DNA of 64,000 nt from Antilocapra americana. Its lineage: Eukaryota > Chordata > Mammalia > Artiodactyla > Antilocapridae. The DNA is taken from assembly GCA_007570785.1 (NCBI GenBank), contig ML662449.1, positions 10,801,907 to 10,865,906 of the forward strand, given 5' to 3'. Position 1 is the first letter of the stretch. Every line of letters starts with the position of its first letter. The notes under the pieces are model-generated. The model saw nothing but the letters and a program-made list of their open reading frames with translations, had not been told where the DNA came from and searched no databases. The position numbers and the translations under genes are program-made. This document shows positions 43,322 through 54,899 of this stretch, piece by piece.

Positions 43322-43490
43322 AAGGACTTCCCTGGTGATCCAGTGGTTAAGACTTTGTATTCCAATGCAGGAGATGTGGGTTCGATCCCTGGTCAGGGAG
43401 CTAAGATCCCACATGCCCTGGAGCCAAAAAATGAAAGCATGAAACAGAAGCAATGGTCCAGATTAAAAAACAAACAAACAAACAAAAACC
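43322..43490 (+). mobile_element. CHR-type tRNA-Glu SINE
   Basis: AGGACTTCCCTGGTGATCCA, GGTTCGATCCCTGG (intact B-box-like), GAGCTAAGATCCCACATGCC, then a (CAAA)n tail at 43468-43488. Confidence 0.92.
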
Positions 43491-43624
43491 TTAAAACAAA
43501 AATAGATGAGCAAATGGGGATGTGAACCCAGGTCTTATCAGCTTTGGTCTTTGCAACACTTTGATACCTGGCCCAGTCACATTGCCCATCTGAGTTTTAT
43601 TCTCATAAATTATTTGAGGTTGTC

Positions 43625-44622
43625 ACCCAGTGGACCAAATGTATTTTGAACTTGAACTCCATTACTCAGCTCCTTGCTCTTCAAAACTACTCTTCTTACC
43701 CCCAAACCTGCTGCTCCTCCTTGGTGAATATACCACCATCTACCACATGTCATCCTTGATTTGGGGGTTATTCTGATTCCTCCCCTCCATCTTCCTCCCA
43801 TCTTTAGCTCATCTCTTCTGCTCTCTTCTCTCAGGCCTCTCTCTTACTAGCCATATAGGCCACCAATAGCTCTTACTTAAATTACCACAACAGCATCCTA
43901 AGTGGTCTCTGCTACCGTTCTCATCCATGTCTGATTGTAATCACATCTCCTTGCATCAGCCAGAAGGAATTATCCAAAATAAAAATTTGGTCATGTCACT
44001 CTGCTGATTAAAACCATCAATGAGTCTCCACTGTTATTAAGAGAAAGTCCAGTTTCTGAGAAGGGTTATGGCTATCTATGTTTTGACCCTCGTTTGTGTC
44101 CAAGCTCGTCTTGGGCTGCTCCCACATCACATTTCAAACCAAACTTTCTTCAGTCACTTAGATGAGTTTTGTTCTTTCCCACCTTCCAGACTGCGCAAGC
44201 TATTTGCTCTCACTGCAAGATTTCCTGGTCCATTTTATTTGGATAACTGGCAAATTCCTCTTCACTGTTCAGGTAGCAACTGTAGAAGGCTTTCCCCCAG
44301 ACGTCTGCATAGCTCAGGCTTACGCCTGCAGTTGCCAGCTCAGGCGTCACCTCTTCAGGAAGCCCTCCCTCATGGACACCTCACCCACTCTCATGCTCCA
44401 TCCTCTGGCTGTGAATTGTCTCTTCATACCTCCCATCACAACTTCCTGGATTATAACTTCTGTGCTTATTGTTGTCTCTGCCTGTCTCTGTCCTTCCCCA
44501 GCTTCCCCACCCACCACATTAGATGTTCATGAGAACAAGGACTCTGCTGAATCAGTCACTGATGAATTCTCAGTACATAGATTAAGCACTTAATAGATAT
44601 TTGAGAAGTGAATGGTCTCCGT
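43625..44622 (+). mobile_element. L2 LINE, about 1 kb of ORF2 3' part and 3' UTR
   Basis: Colinear with the L2 3' region: CCCCCAAACCTGCTGCTCCT, TCATCCTTGATTTGGGGGTT, AGCATCCTAAGTGGTCTCTG, TTGGTCATGTCACTCTGCTG, TCACCTCTTCAGGAAGCCCT and GAGAACAAGGACTCTGCTGA, ending near AATAGATATTTGAGAAGTGA. Frames 44068-44532 and 44162-44593 are incidental to this relic. Longer than the other L2 pieces here. Confidence 0.8.
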
Positions 44623-44624
44623 GC

Positions 44625-46325
44625 TTAGCACAATACTTTGTTTATAGCAGTAGTTTAATTAATACTTGAAGGAGAGATGCAAAAAAGAAAGAAGGAAGGA
44701 AAAGAGGTTAAAAGCTTGGGAACTTATAATGGCTTTCATCTTTCCTTTCTATAACAGTTGCTACATCTTCTCCTTGTATCATGTTTATTCTTTCATCATC
44801 ATTTTCCTATTAGCCATTGAAAACAGTTGCCAAAAAATAGATCACACAATCAGACTTAGCAGAGAACCCAGCAGGCAGTGAGACCCTCTGTCATGGGTGC
44901 ACTTCCCAGACTCCTCCAACTCACTTCTTAAGCTTAGATGTCTGCACTGAGTTGCCACCTTCTGCAACTTTGACTGAAATGCCAGAATTAGTCCACAGCC
45001 TTGTTGCTTCCCCTGCACTCTTCCTGAAAACAATTACCTAAAGAACTCCTGTTTTATTCTATTTTTATTATATGCCAACTCCTAGCTACCCAGCTCTAAC
45101 TCCACCTGCAAGCTGTAAGTGGGTGGTACTGTTATTATTTCTTGACCTTCTCTCATCCCTCATCACTTGCACAGTATTGACAGAGATGCATCATATTTGT
45201 TCTCTGATTTATACTATTTTCCCCCACTTAGTTTACCTTTATTTTTATAGAGAACATTTGCTTCCTATTCTGGGCTTCCTCTAAACCATTCCCTTAATGA
45301 TTTGAGAATACTGCCCACTAGATGAAGTTTAAGGGACTCACCTTTCTTTCCTTTCTGAAACAGGGAACTTTGTTGGCCCACATCCCATCTGGGAATCTCT
45401 CTCATCACCTGCCCCCCACCAGTTTGGTCCATGATCACTGGCAGTGATCTGCGCTCTTGGGTGCAAGAACACAGAAGGGCGTCAGTTCCAGCCAGGAAAT
45501 TAGAATTCACTCAGAGCGTGGAGGTCCCCGGATCTGTTCATTCATATGGGCCTCAGTTCCTTCCTACTGAGATTTGTTCCTCCTTTTACAGCCCCAGCAC
45601 CATTCCTTTTGGCAGAAGAGATGAATGTAAAATAGGACTGACGGAGTTTGCACTGTTCTGATCATTCATCAACAGTACCTTGGTGCTGCCAAGCACCAGC
45701 CAAAAGGGTTTCTTTTCTTCTTATTCAGTGCTTAGTTTTAAATCCTTTTTCCTATGCTAAGCATTTTTTAAAGCCCTGGTTCACACTTTGAGCTTTAGCT
45801 TTCTTTCGCTTTAAAATTTTCTTTTCATTTTTCTCTTTTACTATTTTTTGTTTATGCTAGACATTATTTACTCACCCCTGGTTCAGAGTCTATTCTTTTA
45901 AATTCTGTACATCTTTAAAAACCTGAGCTCATCAGAAAAGGACCTAGGGAGCCAACCTGGATTCTATGAATTTCTTTCTTTTTTTTTTTCTTTCTCACTT
46001 AAATCCACTCCTTTAAAATCATGAGACTAGAATCAGGATGAATTGGAATAGAATCAGGACTGAACAAAGAACTATTTTTTTCATTTACTTCTAGGTACTC
46101 ACTGCAACCATGATTCTTAGAACATTGTAGAAAATAAGAAAATCAAAAAGAAAAGGACTGAATGCATTCAAAATCTGGCCAACTAGGAATAATCATAATG
46201 ATTATGATTATATACACTTGCAGGTTTGCCACCCCCCACCCAATGTATTAGCCAAAAAAAAAAAGGAATCAACTGTTCCTCCCATTTTAGTGCTGTCTAA
46301 ATTCACTTAATTTTTTACTGTATAC
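44625..46325. other. Largely unassigned stretch
   Basis: Contains purine-rich and T-rich patches (44680-44712, 45975-45999) but no transposon or exon that I recognise. Confidence 0.4.
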
Positions 46326-46329
46326 ATTT

Positions 46330-46645
46330 TTCTGCATCACTGAATATTGTTCTACAATATTATTTTTAAAGACTAGACAGCATATACAGTATGATATAGA
46401 TAAAGTATTATCAACAAACACCTATGAAGAGGCATAGGCTATTTCCAACAACAGGGATTAGAAACAATTGTGTACCGAACATCATTGCAGAGCAAGCGCT
46501 GTGCTTATCAATGATTGTTCCAGGGGGCGGTTCATTCCTAGAAATAGAACTGCTACATCAAGGGGTATGAGTCAAATCTGGGGGAATACAGATCAAGATC
46601 AACTTCTATACAGGCTTTTCATTCTCTGTAAATGTATAACAGTTT
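46330..46645 (-). repeat. Ancient L1M, antisense, segment 1
   Basis: TTTTTAAAGACTAGACAGCA, GGCTATTTCCAACAACAGGG and ATTCCTAGAAATAGAACTGC TACATCAAGGGG are the reverse-strand ancient L1 ORF2/3' region. Segments 2 and 3 follow in consensus order. Confidence 0.7.
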
Positions 46646-46647
46646 GG

Positions 46648-46880
46648 GAACTTCCCTGGTGGTCCAGTGGTTATGAATCTACCTTGAAATGCAGGGAACA
46701 CATGTTCAAGCCCCAGCCATGGAACTAAAATCCCACATGCTGTGAAGCAACTAAGCCCGTGCGCAGCAAATACTGAGCCACAACTAAAGAATCTGTGTGC
46801 TGCAACAAAAGATCTCACATCACACAACAAAGATTCCATGTGCCGTGACAACTAAGACCCAATGCAGTCAAATAAATAAA
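46648..46880 (+). mobile_element. CHR-type tRNA-Glu SINE
   Basis: GGAACTTCCCTGGTGGTCCA head, GGAACTAAAATCCCACATGC, GCAACTAAGCCCGTGCGCAG body, AAATAAATAAATAAG tail. It splits the ancient L1. Confidence 0.92.
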
Positions 46881-46884
46881 TAAG

Positions 46885-47168
46885 TTTTAAGTCCCTATTT
46901 TCTGGGGATGGGCAGGTGTATACCCTACATCCAAAACAAAAGTGAGGACTACAATTTAAAAAGACCCTTATCCAGTTTTATAGATGATAAATGATATTAT
47001 TTGTTGCTTTCAATTGCATGTATTTAATCACTAGTACATAATCACATCTTCATATGCTTATTAAGTTTATTTTTCTGCTTTTGTGAGTATTTGTTCATAT
47101 CCTTTCTACATTTACTTACTAAAGGACTTGTATTTTTCTTAAGATCTATACAAGTTCTTTATAGGATA
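46885..47168 (-). repeat. Ancient L1M, antisense, segment 2
   Basis: CATCTTCATATGCTTATTAA, GTGAGTATTTGTTCATATCC TTTCTACATTT and CAAGTTCTTTATAGGATATT match the ancient reverse L1 consensus. Confidence 0.75.
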
Positions 47169-47169
47169 T

Positions 47170-47367
47170 TAGTAGACAGAACCCTCCTGTCAATGTAGGA
47201 GATGTAAGAGTCATGGTTTCGATCCCTGGATCAGGAAGATTCCCTGGAGAAAAGCATGGCAACCCACTCCAGTATTCTTGCCTGGAGAATCCTATGGACA
47301 AAGGAGCCTGGTGGCCTATGGTCCTCACTGTCACAGAGTCAGACACAACTCAAGTGACTTAAGATGC
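47170..47367 (+). mobile_element. Bov-tA SINE
   Basis: GGTTTCGATCCCTGGATCAG, GCAACCCACTCCAGTATTCT, GTCAGACACAACTCAAGTGA. The 5' head is diverged. Confidence 0.88.
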
Positions 47368-47369
47368 AT

Positions 47370-47840
47370 CCAGATCTATCCTTACAAACACCTTATCCCT
47401 AGTTTTACTTATTTTTAAATTTTTATTATTTTTAAGGAGAACTAGTCTTTATTTAGTAAATTATCTTTTTCTTAAATATTATCTACCTTTTGTATTAAGC
47501 CTTAAATATCTACCCCACCAAAAGATGATTTTGCAAAGCACTCATATTTACTCCTGGTATTTTATAGGTTTTTATAATCTACTTAAATATTGAATTCATA
47601 TAGAACTTAATTTTTTTATATGGTGTGAGGTAGAAGATCTTAATTTTAGCCTCCAGTGGTTTGCCATATGTTTCAAAACATTTTACTGAATAATTTTTTC
47701 CTTCCCCACTAATTTTAAGAACTATACCTTTCACATACAAATTACTATATATACTTGAGTCTATTTTCAGATATTCTATTCTGTTAATTTGAAAAGAATT
47801 GGCTTTTAAGCTTTCTTATTCAGAAATGAAGAACTTTCAT
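47370..47840 (-). repeat. Ancient L1M, antisense, segment 3
   Basis: ATATGGTGTGAGGTAGAAGA, CATTTTACTGAATAATTTTT, CTTCCCCACTAATTTTAAG, TACTTGAGTCTATTTTCAGA and ATTCTATTCTGTTAATTTG are the next stretch of the reverse ancient L1. Confidence 0.78.
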
Positions 47841-47844
47841 ATAT

Positions 47845-48435
47845 TAATAGATTGTTTCTCAATAAAAATGTGGGTTTTTTTCAAATAATTCTTCAACATC
47901 TCTTATTAAGTTTATATAAAGACATTTTCTATTTCTGGTAGTTAGAATCAGTCAAATTGTTTTTCTCATCCTGTTTTAGGGGTTATCACTCCTATACAGG
48001 ACAGCAATGGCTGTTATGATGCATAGTTTAGACCCTCCATCTTGGCTTGTACACACATTTCCTTAGCTCCTGGGTTTTGATGGATGGATGGCAGTTTGAA
48101 GCTGAGTCCCTCTCTTCACTCACCTTGAGCAGGAGACAGCTGCCTTGCCTAAAGTTATACTTCCCCACCAGACAGCCCATGTCCTCTGATCAATACGTTA
48201 GGGGTTATCAAGGTCCAGACTTCTTGCTTCAAAGCAGGGAGATTCTCAAGAATCATCCCAGCTCCAGGGCTCCTCATGGAAGTGGATGTGGTTCCTGGGG
48301 CAGTTTCATCACAGTCTAACACTTTCCCCACTCCCCCTAAGGTACTGGCTCTGAGGGCATTTACCAATGAGCTTCCTGCATGGAAGCCTCTAATTCAGTT
48401 TTTTTTTCCCCCCTCTGGGAACCATTATTAAGACA
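47845..48435. other. Unassigned; possible ERV-L 5' flank or LTR
   Basis: GC-richer part at 48005-48400 lies where a 5' LTR of the adjacent ERV-L would be expected, but I cannot recognise LTR ends. Confidence 0.3.
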
Positions 48436-48923
48436 ATTGTTAGTAGTGATCTAAGAAAGAAGGCTGAACTAATAGTCCAGTTTGGAACTGGATCACCTGC
48501 TAACCAGCTGGCAATGAGGACCTCATCCTAGAAGCTGGTAGAAAACTTTAGGCTTGCTGTAGCAGTGCAAGGTTCAAATTTTACACCAGTGACAACCTGG
48601 GATAGGATACCCTTGGAAGAAAATTCACTGGCAGGTGCAGTAGCTTAAGTTTGAGAGGTTCTGAGGAAGTAGTAATTATAAGGACAATGACTTGCTGAGC
48701 GGCACTGATGTGCTGAGGAAAGACAAGAAAAGACTGAGGGTAATTAATCACTAATTGAAGGCTAAGTGAAAATTGGAGGACCTTGTTGGCAGCAGGTAAA
48801 GATGCTCTGATTTCTGATCTCTTGTGGGAGGAGGAGGTTAAGGATCAAGCCCAAGACTTAATTATAAGAGTAACAAAGCTCCGGAGAAAGTTGGATTTTC
48901 AGCCTGGGTAAGAGCACTTTACC

Positions 48924-49171
48924 TGGAGCTTCAATACTTTGGCCACCTGATGTGAAAAACTGACTCACTGGAAAAGATTCTGATGCTGGGAAAGATTGAA
49001 GGCAGGAGGAGAAGGGGATGACAGAGGATGAGATGGTTGGATGGCATCACTGATTCAATGGACATGAGTTTGAGCAAACTCCAGGAGTTGGTGATGGACA
49101 GAGAGGCCTGGCATGCTGCAGTCCATGGGGCTGCAAAGAGTCGGACACGACTGAGCAACTGAACTGAACTG
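48924..49171 (+). mobile_element. BovB LINE 3' fragment in the ERV-L
   Basis: CTGGAGCTTCAATACTTTGG to GAGCAACTGAACTGAACTGA, 248 bp. Bracketed by AAGAGCACTTTACC (48910-48923) and AAGAGCACTTTGCC (49172-49185), a 14-bp duplication with one mismatch. Confidence 0.94.
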
Positions 49172-49800
49172 AAGAGCACTTTGCCAAGGTTGTGGCCCTG
49201 ACTGGGGAAGGTGTGAAACTGTGAGATATGAGATGGCTCACTGTGGTCAATACACTCGAAAACCTTTACACTCCAGATCCTCTGACTCTCTGGACCTACA
49301 AAGGTGACTCACTGCTCCTATTAGTCTAGAGCACTCCTTGCTTAAAGGATACAGAGGTCTCTGGCCTGCAATGGAACTTGTATCCTTGAATGAATACCCT
49401 ACCATTCAGAGTGGGAGCTTATGGGGGCCAAGTAATAAGTGGAGTCCTGGGCCCATGTTGCTTGTAGGCCCAGTGGGCCCACAAATCCACCCCTGGGATT
49501 TGAAAATGTCCTTGGATTCCAAATGTATAAATGGAAATGGCACACTTTATAGATGAGAGAATCTTTACACAGGTTCCTGATCCTTGGGGTAAGAGGTGTT
49601 ATAGTGAGGAAAGTCAAGAGGAAGCCTCTGAAACTTCCCCTTCCCAGTCAAAAATTATAAATAAAACACTCTATCACATCTCTGGGAGAATAGCAGAAAT
49701 TAGTAGCACCCTAAAGACATCATTATGATCTAGGATGCAGGGCTGGCAGTCCCCATAATACCCACTTTCCAGTCTGTTTATTACAAAACCAGACTGATCC

Positions 49801-50250
49801 TAAGGGATGACAGTGGATGACATCAAACTCAACCTAGCAGTAGCTCCAATTACAGCTGCTGTGCCAGATGTGATACCTTTTCTAGGGCAGGTCAACATGG
49901 CCTTAAACATATGGTATGCAGCCACTGATCCCGGTGAAGCCCTATTTCCATCCCCGTTAGAAAAAAAGGCCAGAAATAGCTCTCCTTCATTTTGGAACAG
50001 GCAAGAGAATACATTAACCATCTTTCCCTGGGGCTGTTAACTTTCCCAACTTCTGTCATACTGTAACCTTCAGAGATTGAGATCTACTGGACCCATTGCA
50101 AAATGTCACACTGATCCATTATATTGGGCGGGATGAATAAGAAGTAACAAGCAGTGTGGAGGCCTCAGTCACACACACCTCCAGAGGATGGGAGATAAAT
50201 TCTATGAAGATGCAGGGACTTTCTGGATCAGTGAATTTTTTAGAGACCTG
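49801..50250 (+). pseudogene. ERV-L pol: RT domain remnant
   Basis: The frame at 49807-50040 (MTVDDIKLNLAVAPITAAVP...) is recognisable as the N-terminal RT palm of ERV-L pol, and WYAATDP keeps the aspartate of the motif A region. Further on, the expected YxDD catalytic box reads YIGRD (50120-50134), so the tandem aspartates are gone and a stop follows two codons later. The RT is inactive. Confidence 0.75.
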
Positions 50251-50959
50251 GAGATGTTGATTCATTACTTTCAAAAGTAAAAGGGCAAAATTCTGCATCT
50301 CAAACCTCCTATCAATAAGGAGGCAGTATAATGCCTGGTAATCTAGGTTCCGGAGGAAGCATTTCCCATTCTTGAAAATATTGCTCTGATTCCCCTATTG
50401 AGTTACAATGATAGGCCACCAGTCTGGGGTAGGTTCCAGAGCAGAAAAGGGCTTGAGAAGTCAGGACCAAGCTGTGATGAAAGCAGGCCTTCCCCATGGT
50501 CAATATTACCTGGCAGAATCTATTAATTAGAGGTGTTGTTATGGGGAAAACATGTCCTGTGGAGTTTATGGAAAGTCCCAAAGAAAGAATCACAGCATAG
50601 CCTCCTGGCGTTCTGGAGTAAGGACATGCTACCTGTAGAGGTGGAAATTGGTCCCTGGATGCTCCTGGTTCCTGGTAGAGATGTATGCCTGATTGCAAGA
50701 CATGAAGTGACCATGTGACCAGAACTGTTCACCATGAACTAGGTTCTGTCAAACTTAACAAGTAATAAGGTCAGGCCCGGCATAGATGAATGCTGTCCAA
50801 CAAGCAGGGCCAGTGAGCACAAGCAAGCATCACAGGTAGGTTTCCAGGACCCACAGTTCACTTGCTTCAGCTACACCAGTGCTTCGCCCTCAGCTCAAAT
50901 CTATGACCACAGGGGCAGGTTCTTTAAGACTCTCCTGTAAGACCAAACGACAAGTGAAA

Positions 50960-51160
50960 AAAGGCTGCGCTTGGGTCACAGATGCGTCTGTGCAAGATGT
51001 GGGTGTGGGGTGAAAATGGACAGCTACTATTCTACAGCCTCCCTCAGAGGTGGCCTAGAAAGGCAATGATTCAGAAAATCCTCCCAAAGGACAGAGCTTC
51101 AGAAGATGCAGCTGGCATTGCACTCTGCATGGAATGAGAAGCAGCTCAAGGTAAGAACAC
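50960..51160 (+). pseudogene. ERV-L pol: RNase H remnant
   Basis: WVTDASV (from 50972) matches the first catalytic aspartate strand of RNase H (TDGS/TDAS class). A stop follows after VGVG. Then KWTATILQP in the same frame. Confidence 0.55.
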
Positions 51161-51639
51161 TGGCTTAAGGCCAATGGGGAATGGCTTTTCTAGTGTGTTT
51201 AGGAGCCCAAAACAAAGAGCTTGGAAGTTCACGAACAAGAAGAGTTGGGGAAGGAGCATGAGGACAAATCTTCAGAAGCAGACACAAAATGTGAAGATTT
51301 TTATCTCCAGTGTTAACTAATCCACCAGAGTGTCCACCACAGAAGGACTAAGCAAACAGGCAAGAGGATGACCTGTTCAACCTAGGTTAGCCTGCCTCTG
51401 CATCAACTGCCCTGCTCAGCGCTAGCAGAAGGTTCGTAGGAACCGAGTAGCCATAGAAATAGGGATGAGGGCTGTGCCCGGGCCTAACAGAATCAGCTTC
51501 CAGGCACCAAGACTGATGGAGCTACTGCTGGCACCAAATGTCTCACCTACCAGGGATGGAAACCAAGGTTGAGTTTCTGAACAGGGACCATTGCTCAAAA
51601 AGACAAGCAATGATTATATTGCACTCTATGCTATGTCCT

Positions 51640-52175
51640 AGGAATGATTTATCTTGATTGGATTTGAAACATGTTCTATTCATGGGTTTGCCTTTCTTAT
51701 CTGCAGGCCTCAGCCAGCATCACTATTTCAGGATTGAATATTTAAGCTGCTGACCCATACCTGACAAATCTCATATTGGACCAAGGCACCCACTTTATAG
51801 CAAGGGAAGTACAACAGTGGGCACATGGTCATTGGATGCACTAGTCCTATTGCATATCGCATCACCCAGAAGCTGTCAGTTGGATAAAGCAATGGGATAG
51901 CCTTTCAAAGGTGCAACTGAGGTGCCAACTCAGAAATGATACTCTGTGAGGATGGGGCACCCCCTCCAGAACATAATCTACATGCTAAGTCAATGCACAC
52001 TATATGTGCTATATGGTGCTGAATCTCCACAGACAGGATATACAGTTTCAGAGGAAAAAAGGGAGTGGCACCACTTACCATCACTCACAGTGAGGAAACT
52101 AGTGATTCCTATTCCTAAACCCTGTAGATTTAGAGATCCTGGGTCTCAGAGAAGGAAAGCTCCCACCAGTTGACA
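51640..52175 (+). pseudogene. ERV-L pol: integrase remnant
   Basis: A segment reading DQGTHFIAREVQQWAHGHW (from 51779) corresponds to the second catalytic Asp region of the integrase core, and a downstream HHPEAVSWIKQWD to the third acidic residue (Glu). A stop separates them. The open frame at 51946-52173 lies just beyond. Confidence 0.72.
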
Positions 52176-52619
52176 AAGCAAGAATCACATTAAACTCTAA
52201 GCTATGATTCCACATGGTCACTTTGGGATCCTTGCGTCAAAAGATCAGCAGACAATGAATCACTAGGGTAACCACCTAACCATGAAGGAGAAAGAGGGCT
52301 GCTGATAAACACTGGACTAAGGAAGGATGTTTTTGGAAACCAACTGATCTGCTAAGGCATCTCTTGGTAGAACTTTATCCAGCTTTGACAGTAAATGGGC
52401 AAGTGCACAGCATGCCTGAGAAGGGCATGACAACTATGGATTCCAGTTACTCAAGCATGTGGGTCTCAGTCCTCCCACCAGGTAAACACCTAGACCTGCA
52501 GAGGTGCTGGACAGGAGCAAGGTGATAATGGGATGAATGGTAGAGGAGAAAGGCAGTCAATACCAGCTGCAATCTTGACACCAGCTACAGAAGTGAGGGT
52601 AGTAATTCATCCTACTTAA

Positions 52620-52900
52620 TCTCCTCTTCCGAGTTCTCTTTTCTTTTTCACTAAAATCTTTCTTATATTTACTTATTTCTCTTTTATGATTTTTAAGGCT
52701 ACATTTTTACTTCTTGTGCTGAAAGTTTACTTATTGTAGTCTTTTCTACTTATTAATTAAAACATTTAAAATTATACACTTTCTTTGATTACAGCTTTCA
52801 CTACATTCTATCAGTTCTTGTGTACAGTATTCTCATTTCATGCCTAAATAGTCTACAATTATATTTTTATATTTTTATTTGAACTGAGACCTAAGAGTGC
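52620..52900 (-). repeat. Possible ancient L1 ORF2 relic, antisense
   Basis: TTTTAAGGCTACATTTTTAC, GATTACAGCTTTCACTACAT TCTATCAG and ACAGTATTCTCATTTCATGC resemble the reverse strand of an ancient L1 ORF2 segment, at high divergence. Confidence 0.45.
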
Positions 52901-52904
52901 TTCA

Positions 52905-53695
52905 TTTCATCTTTAAAATTTAACTAAAAATTCGTGTTTAACAAATTTTATAGAGTCTCTCTCAAATGTTTCTATAAATTCAGTACTTTGGTATCCTTGA
53001 TTTTCACAACTAAAACATCTGACTTAATAGCACATTGCCATGCACAAGTGATTTCTTAGGTCACATTTTTACCTGGTGGATCACCCTTGTTTAGGCTACA
53101 GTTCCCTTCTCCATCATTAAAATATCCCTTCTATTAGAAGGCAATATGGCATTGGAAACCATCTATGGTATTAGAAACCACCCTCAAACCAGCTACAGCC
53201 CAACTTCCCACTCCTATTGCCAAGTTGAAACCTCAAACCAAGCTGATTTACTGGAACTCTTACCACAAGCAAAATCCCTCCTAAACAAAGTCTCAGTGTT
53301 TTCTATACTTGCCCTTTCATTCATGAATAAAATGAATAGAGCCTCTGACCCTGACCTGCTCAATTAAAGCCCACCACTTTCTTCCAGTAGCTCTTTTCTC
53401 CTGGTAGAGCCTCCACACCAAATTCAATTCCTGTGTGGCTCTGAACTTCACACTGAACTCCTTGCCTGCAGAAATACGCTATCCCAAAAAAAGCATCCTT
53501 TCACTGAATTCATAATTGGGGTTCCCACACTATATTGCCTGTCTCTGAGTAGCTGCTCTTTGCCTCAAGCGGGAGACCCAAGATTCAATTCCAGTATGTG
53601 CCCCAAAGTTTTTATTCTTGTTGTTTCTTCCCCTCCCTGGGGCTGCACAAGTTCTCTTTTCTTCTCCTGAAAACTCAGAATGATAAGCAAGGTCT
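52905..53695. other. Unassigned, probably single-copy
   Basis: No repeat or exon recognised. The tRNA-like CGGGAGACCCAAGATTCAAT near 53569 is too short to be a SINE call. Confidence 0.4.
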
Positions 53696-53699
53696 CCAT

Positions 53700-53832
53700 A
53701 TTTTGCTTTCTTCCCATCTTACAGATGAAAGCAGAGGCATTAAGAAATGAAGAGACTCTTCCTAAACAAATTAATGATGGAGTAGCGGCTAAGCTAGAAT
53801 TTGTATCTCCTAACTTCTGCTCCAGTTACGGT
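53700..53832 (-). repeat. MIR SINE relic
   Basis: CCCATCTTACAGATGAAAGC AGAGGCATTAAGAAATGAAG, followed by a TTTGTATCTCCTAACTTC end: reverse MIR. Confidence 0.65.
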
Positions 53833-54074
53833 TAACTTAGAATTATGCTGAAGTATACAAGAATCGTGTTCCTTCTCAATGGGCAGCTTCAAATGGAAAG
53901 CAGTCAATATCTAGCCTTCAGTGTCTACGTAGTAAGATAGCACAAGCATAAACTCAACAACCATCTCAAATTCAATACACATATTCTGTAGTCTTGTGTC
54001 CTTGGGATGCTGGTATACTCCCTTGTCAATCTCAGATAACTGTTCTTAGTTTTACCCTATTTTACCTTCAACCA

Positions 54075-54355
54075 TTGGAAGGACTGATGTTGAAGCTGAA
54101 ACTCCAATACTTTGGCCACCTCATGCAAAGAGTTGACTCATTGGAAAAGACCCTGATGCTGGGAAGGATTGTGGGCAGGAGGAGAAGGGGACGACAGAGG
54201 ATGAGATGGCTGGATGGTATCACTGACTCAATGGACATGGGTTTGGGTGGACTCCAGGAGTTGGTGATGGACAGGGAGGCCTGGCGTGCTGAAATTCATG
54301 GGGTCGCAAAGAGTCGGACATGACTGAGCAACTTAACTGACTGACTGACTGACTG
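54075..54355 (+). mobile_element. BovB LINE 3' fragment with perfect duplication
   Basis: TTGGAAGGACTGATGTTGAA to ACTTAACTGACTGACTGACTG, 281 bp, flanked by perfect 11-bp ACCTTCAACCA copies at 54064-54074 and 54356-54366. The 3' tail is a (TGAC)n run. Confidence 0.95.
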
Positions 54356-54366
54356 ACCTTCAACCA

Positions 54367-54696
54367 ACAGTACACCCCAGTCCTGTAACCTGAAGCTTCT
54401 TTTGATCCTCAGTCAATTTTCTAGTGTAAACGCTGAATGCGTAAAGTCCTATAAATCTTAAAGATGAGAACAGCTACCAAAGCACCTAGGAACAGCAGCC
54501 TTGCTCTATCTCTATGTTCAACTACATGGGCCCCTTTATTCTCTCCAATATTAATGAGGTAAGTTTCATGGTACCATGCAATTGGCAGCAATTCGTGTAC
54601 AAAGGGGAGAAATTTTCTTAAAATTAAAGGTGCAAGGAGGAGGGGGAAATCAAGCTGAGCTGTTGATTTCTCTTGTGTTTCAGCAACATTTTTGAC
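54367..54696. other. Unassigned interval
   Basis: No repeat recognised. Confidence 0.45.
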
Positions 54697-54699
54697 TGT

Positions 54700-54898
54700 G
54701 CCTATCTGGTGGCTCAGACAGTAAAGAATCTGCCCACAATGCAGGAGACCCATGTTTGATCCCTGGGTTGGGGAGATCCCCTGGAGACAGGAAAGGCTAC
54801 CCACTCCATTATTCTTGCCTGGAAAATCCCATGAACAGAGGAGCCTGGTGGGCTACAGCCCATGGGATCATAGAGTTGACATGACTGAGAGACTAACA
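54700..54898 (+). mobile_element. Bov-tA SINE
   Basis: TCTGGTGGCTCAGACAGTAA AGAATCTGCC head, GTTTGATCCCTGGGTTGGGG, ATTCTTGCCTGGAAAATCCC body, GACATGACTGAGAGACTAAC 3' end. Confidence 0.93.
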
Positions 54899-54899
54899 T

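Larger units (their letters stand above)
48440..52600 (+). mobile_element. Decayed ERV-L (class III) provirus, internal region
   Basis: About 4.1 kb of retroviral internal sequence in plus orientation with pol domains in canonical order: RT (about 49800-50280), RNase H (about 50970-51150), integrase (about 51640-51930). The stretch before 49740 is probably gag-like but untranslatable. Stops and frameshifts are everywhere and LTRs are not recognisable, so it is an ancient, non-functional relic. A BovB has inserted at 48924-49171. ERV-L lacks env, and none is seen. Confidence 0.72.

Noticed and set aside
44068..44593. Two overlapping open frames of 154 and 143 codons, the longest frames outside L1 and BovB apart from those in the MLT1-like LTR
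   Set aside because: The DNA is colinear with the L2 LINE 3' region, whose pyrimidine-rich strand produces long chance frames.
48440..52600. Active or coding-competent retrovirus
   Set aside because: Multiple stops and frameshifts, loss of the RT aspartate pair and no visible LTRs make it an ancient relic.
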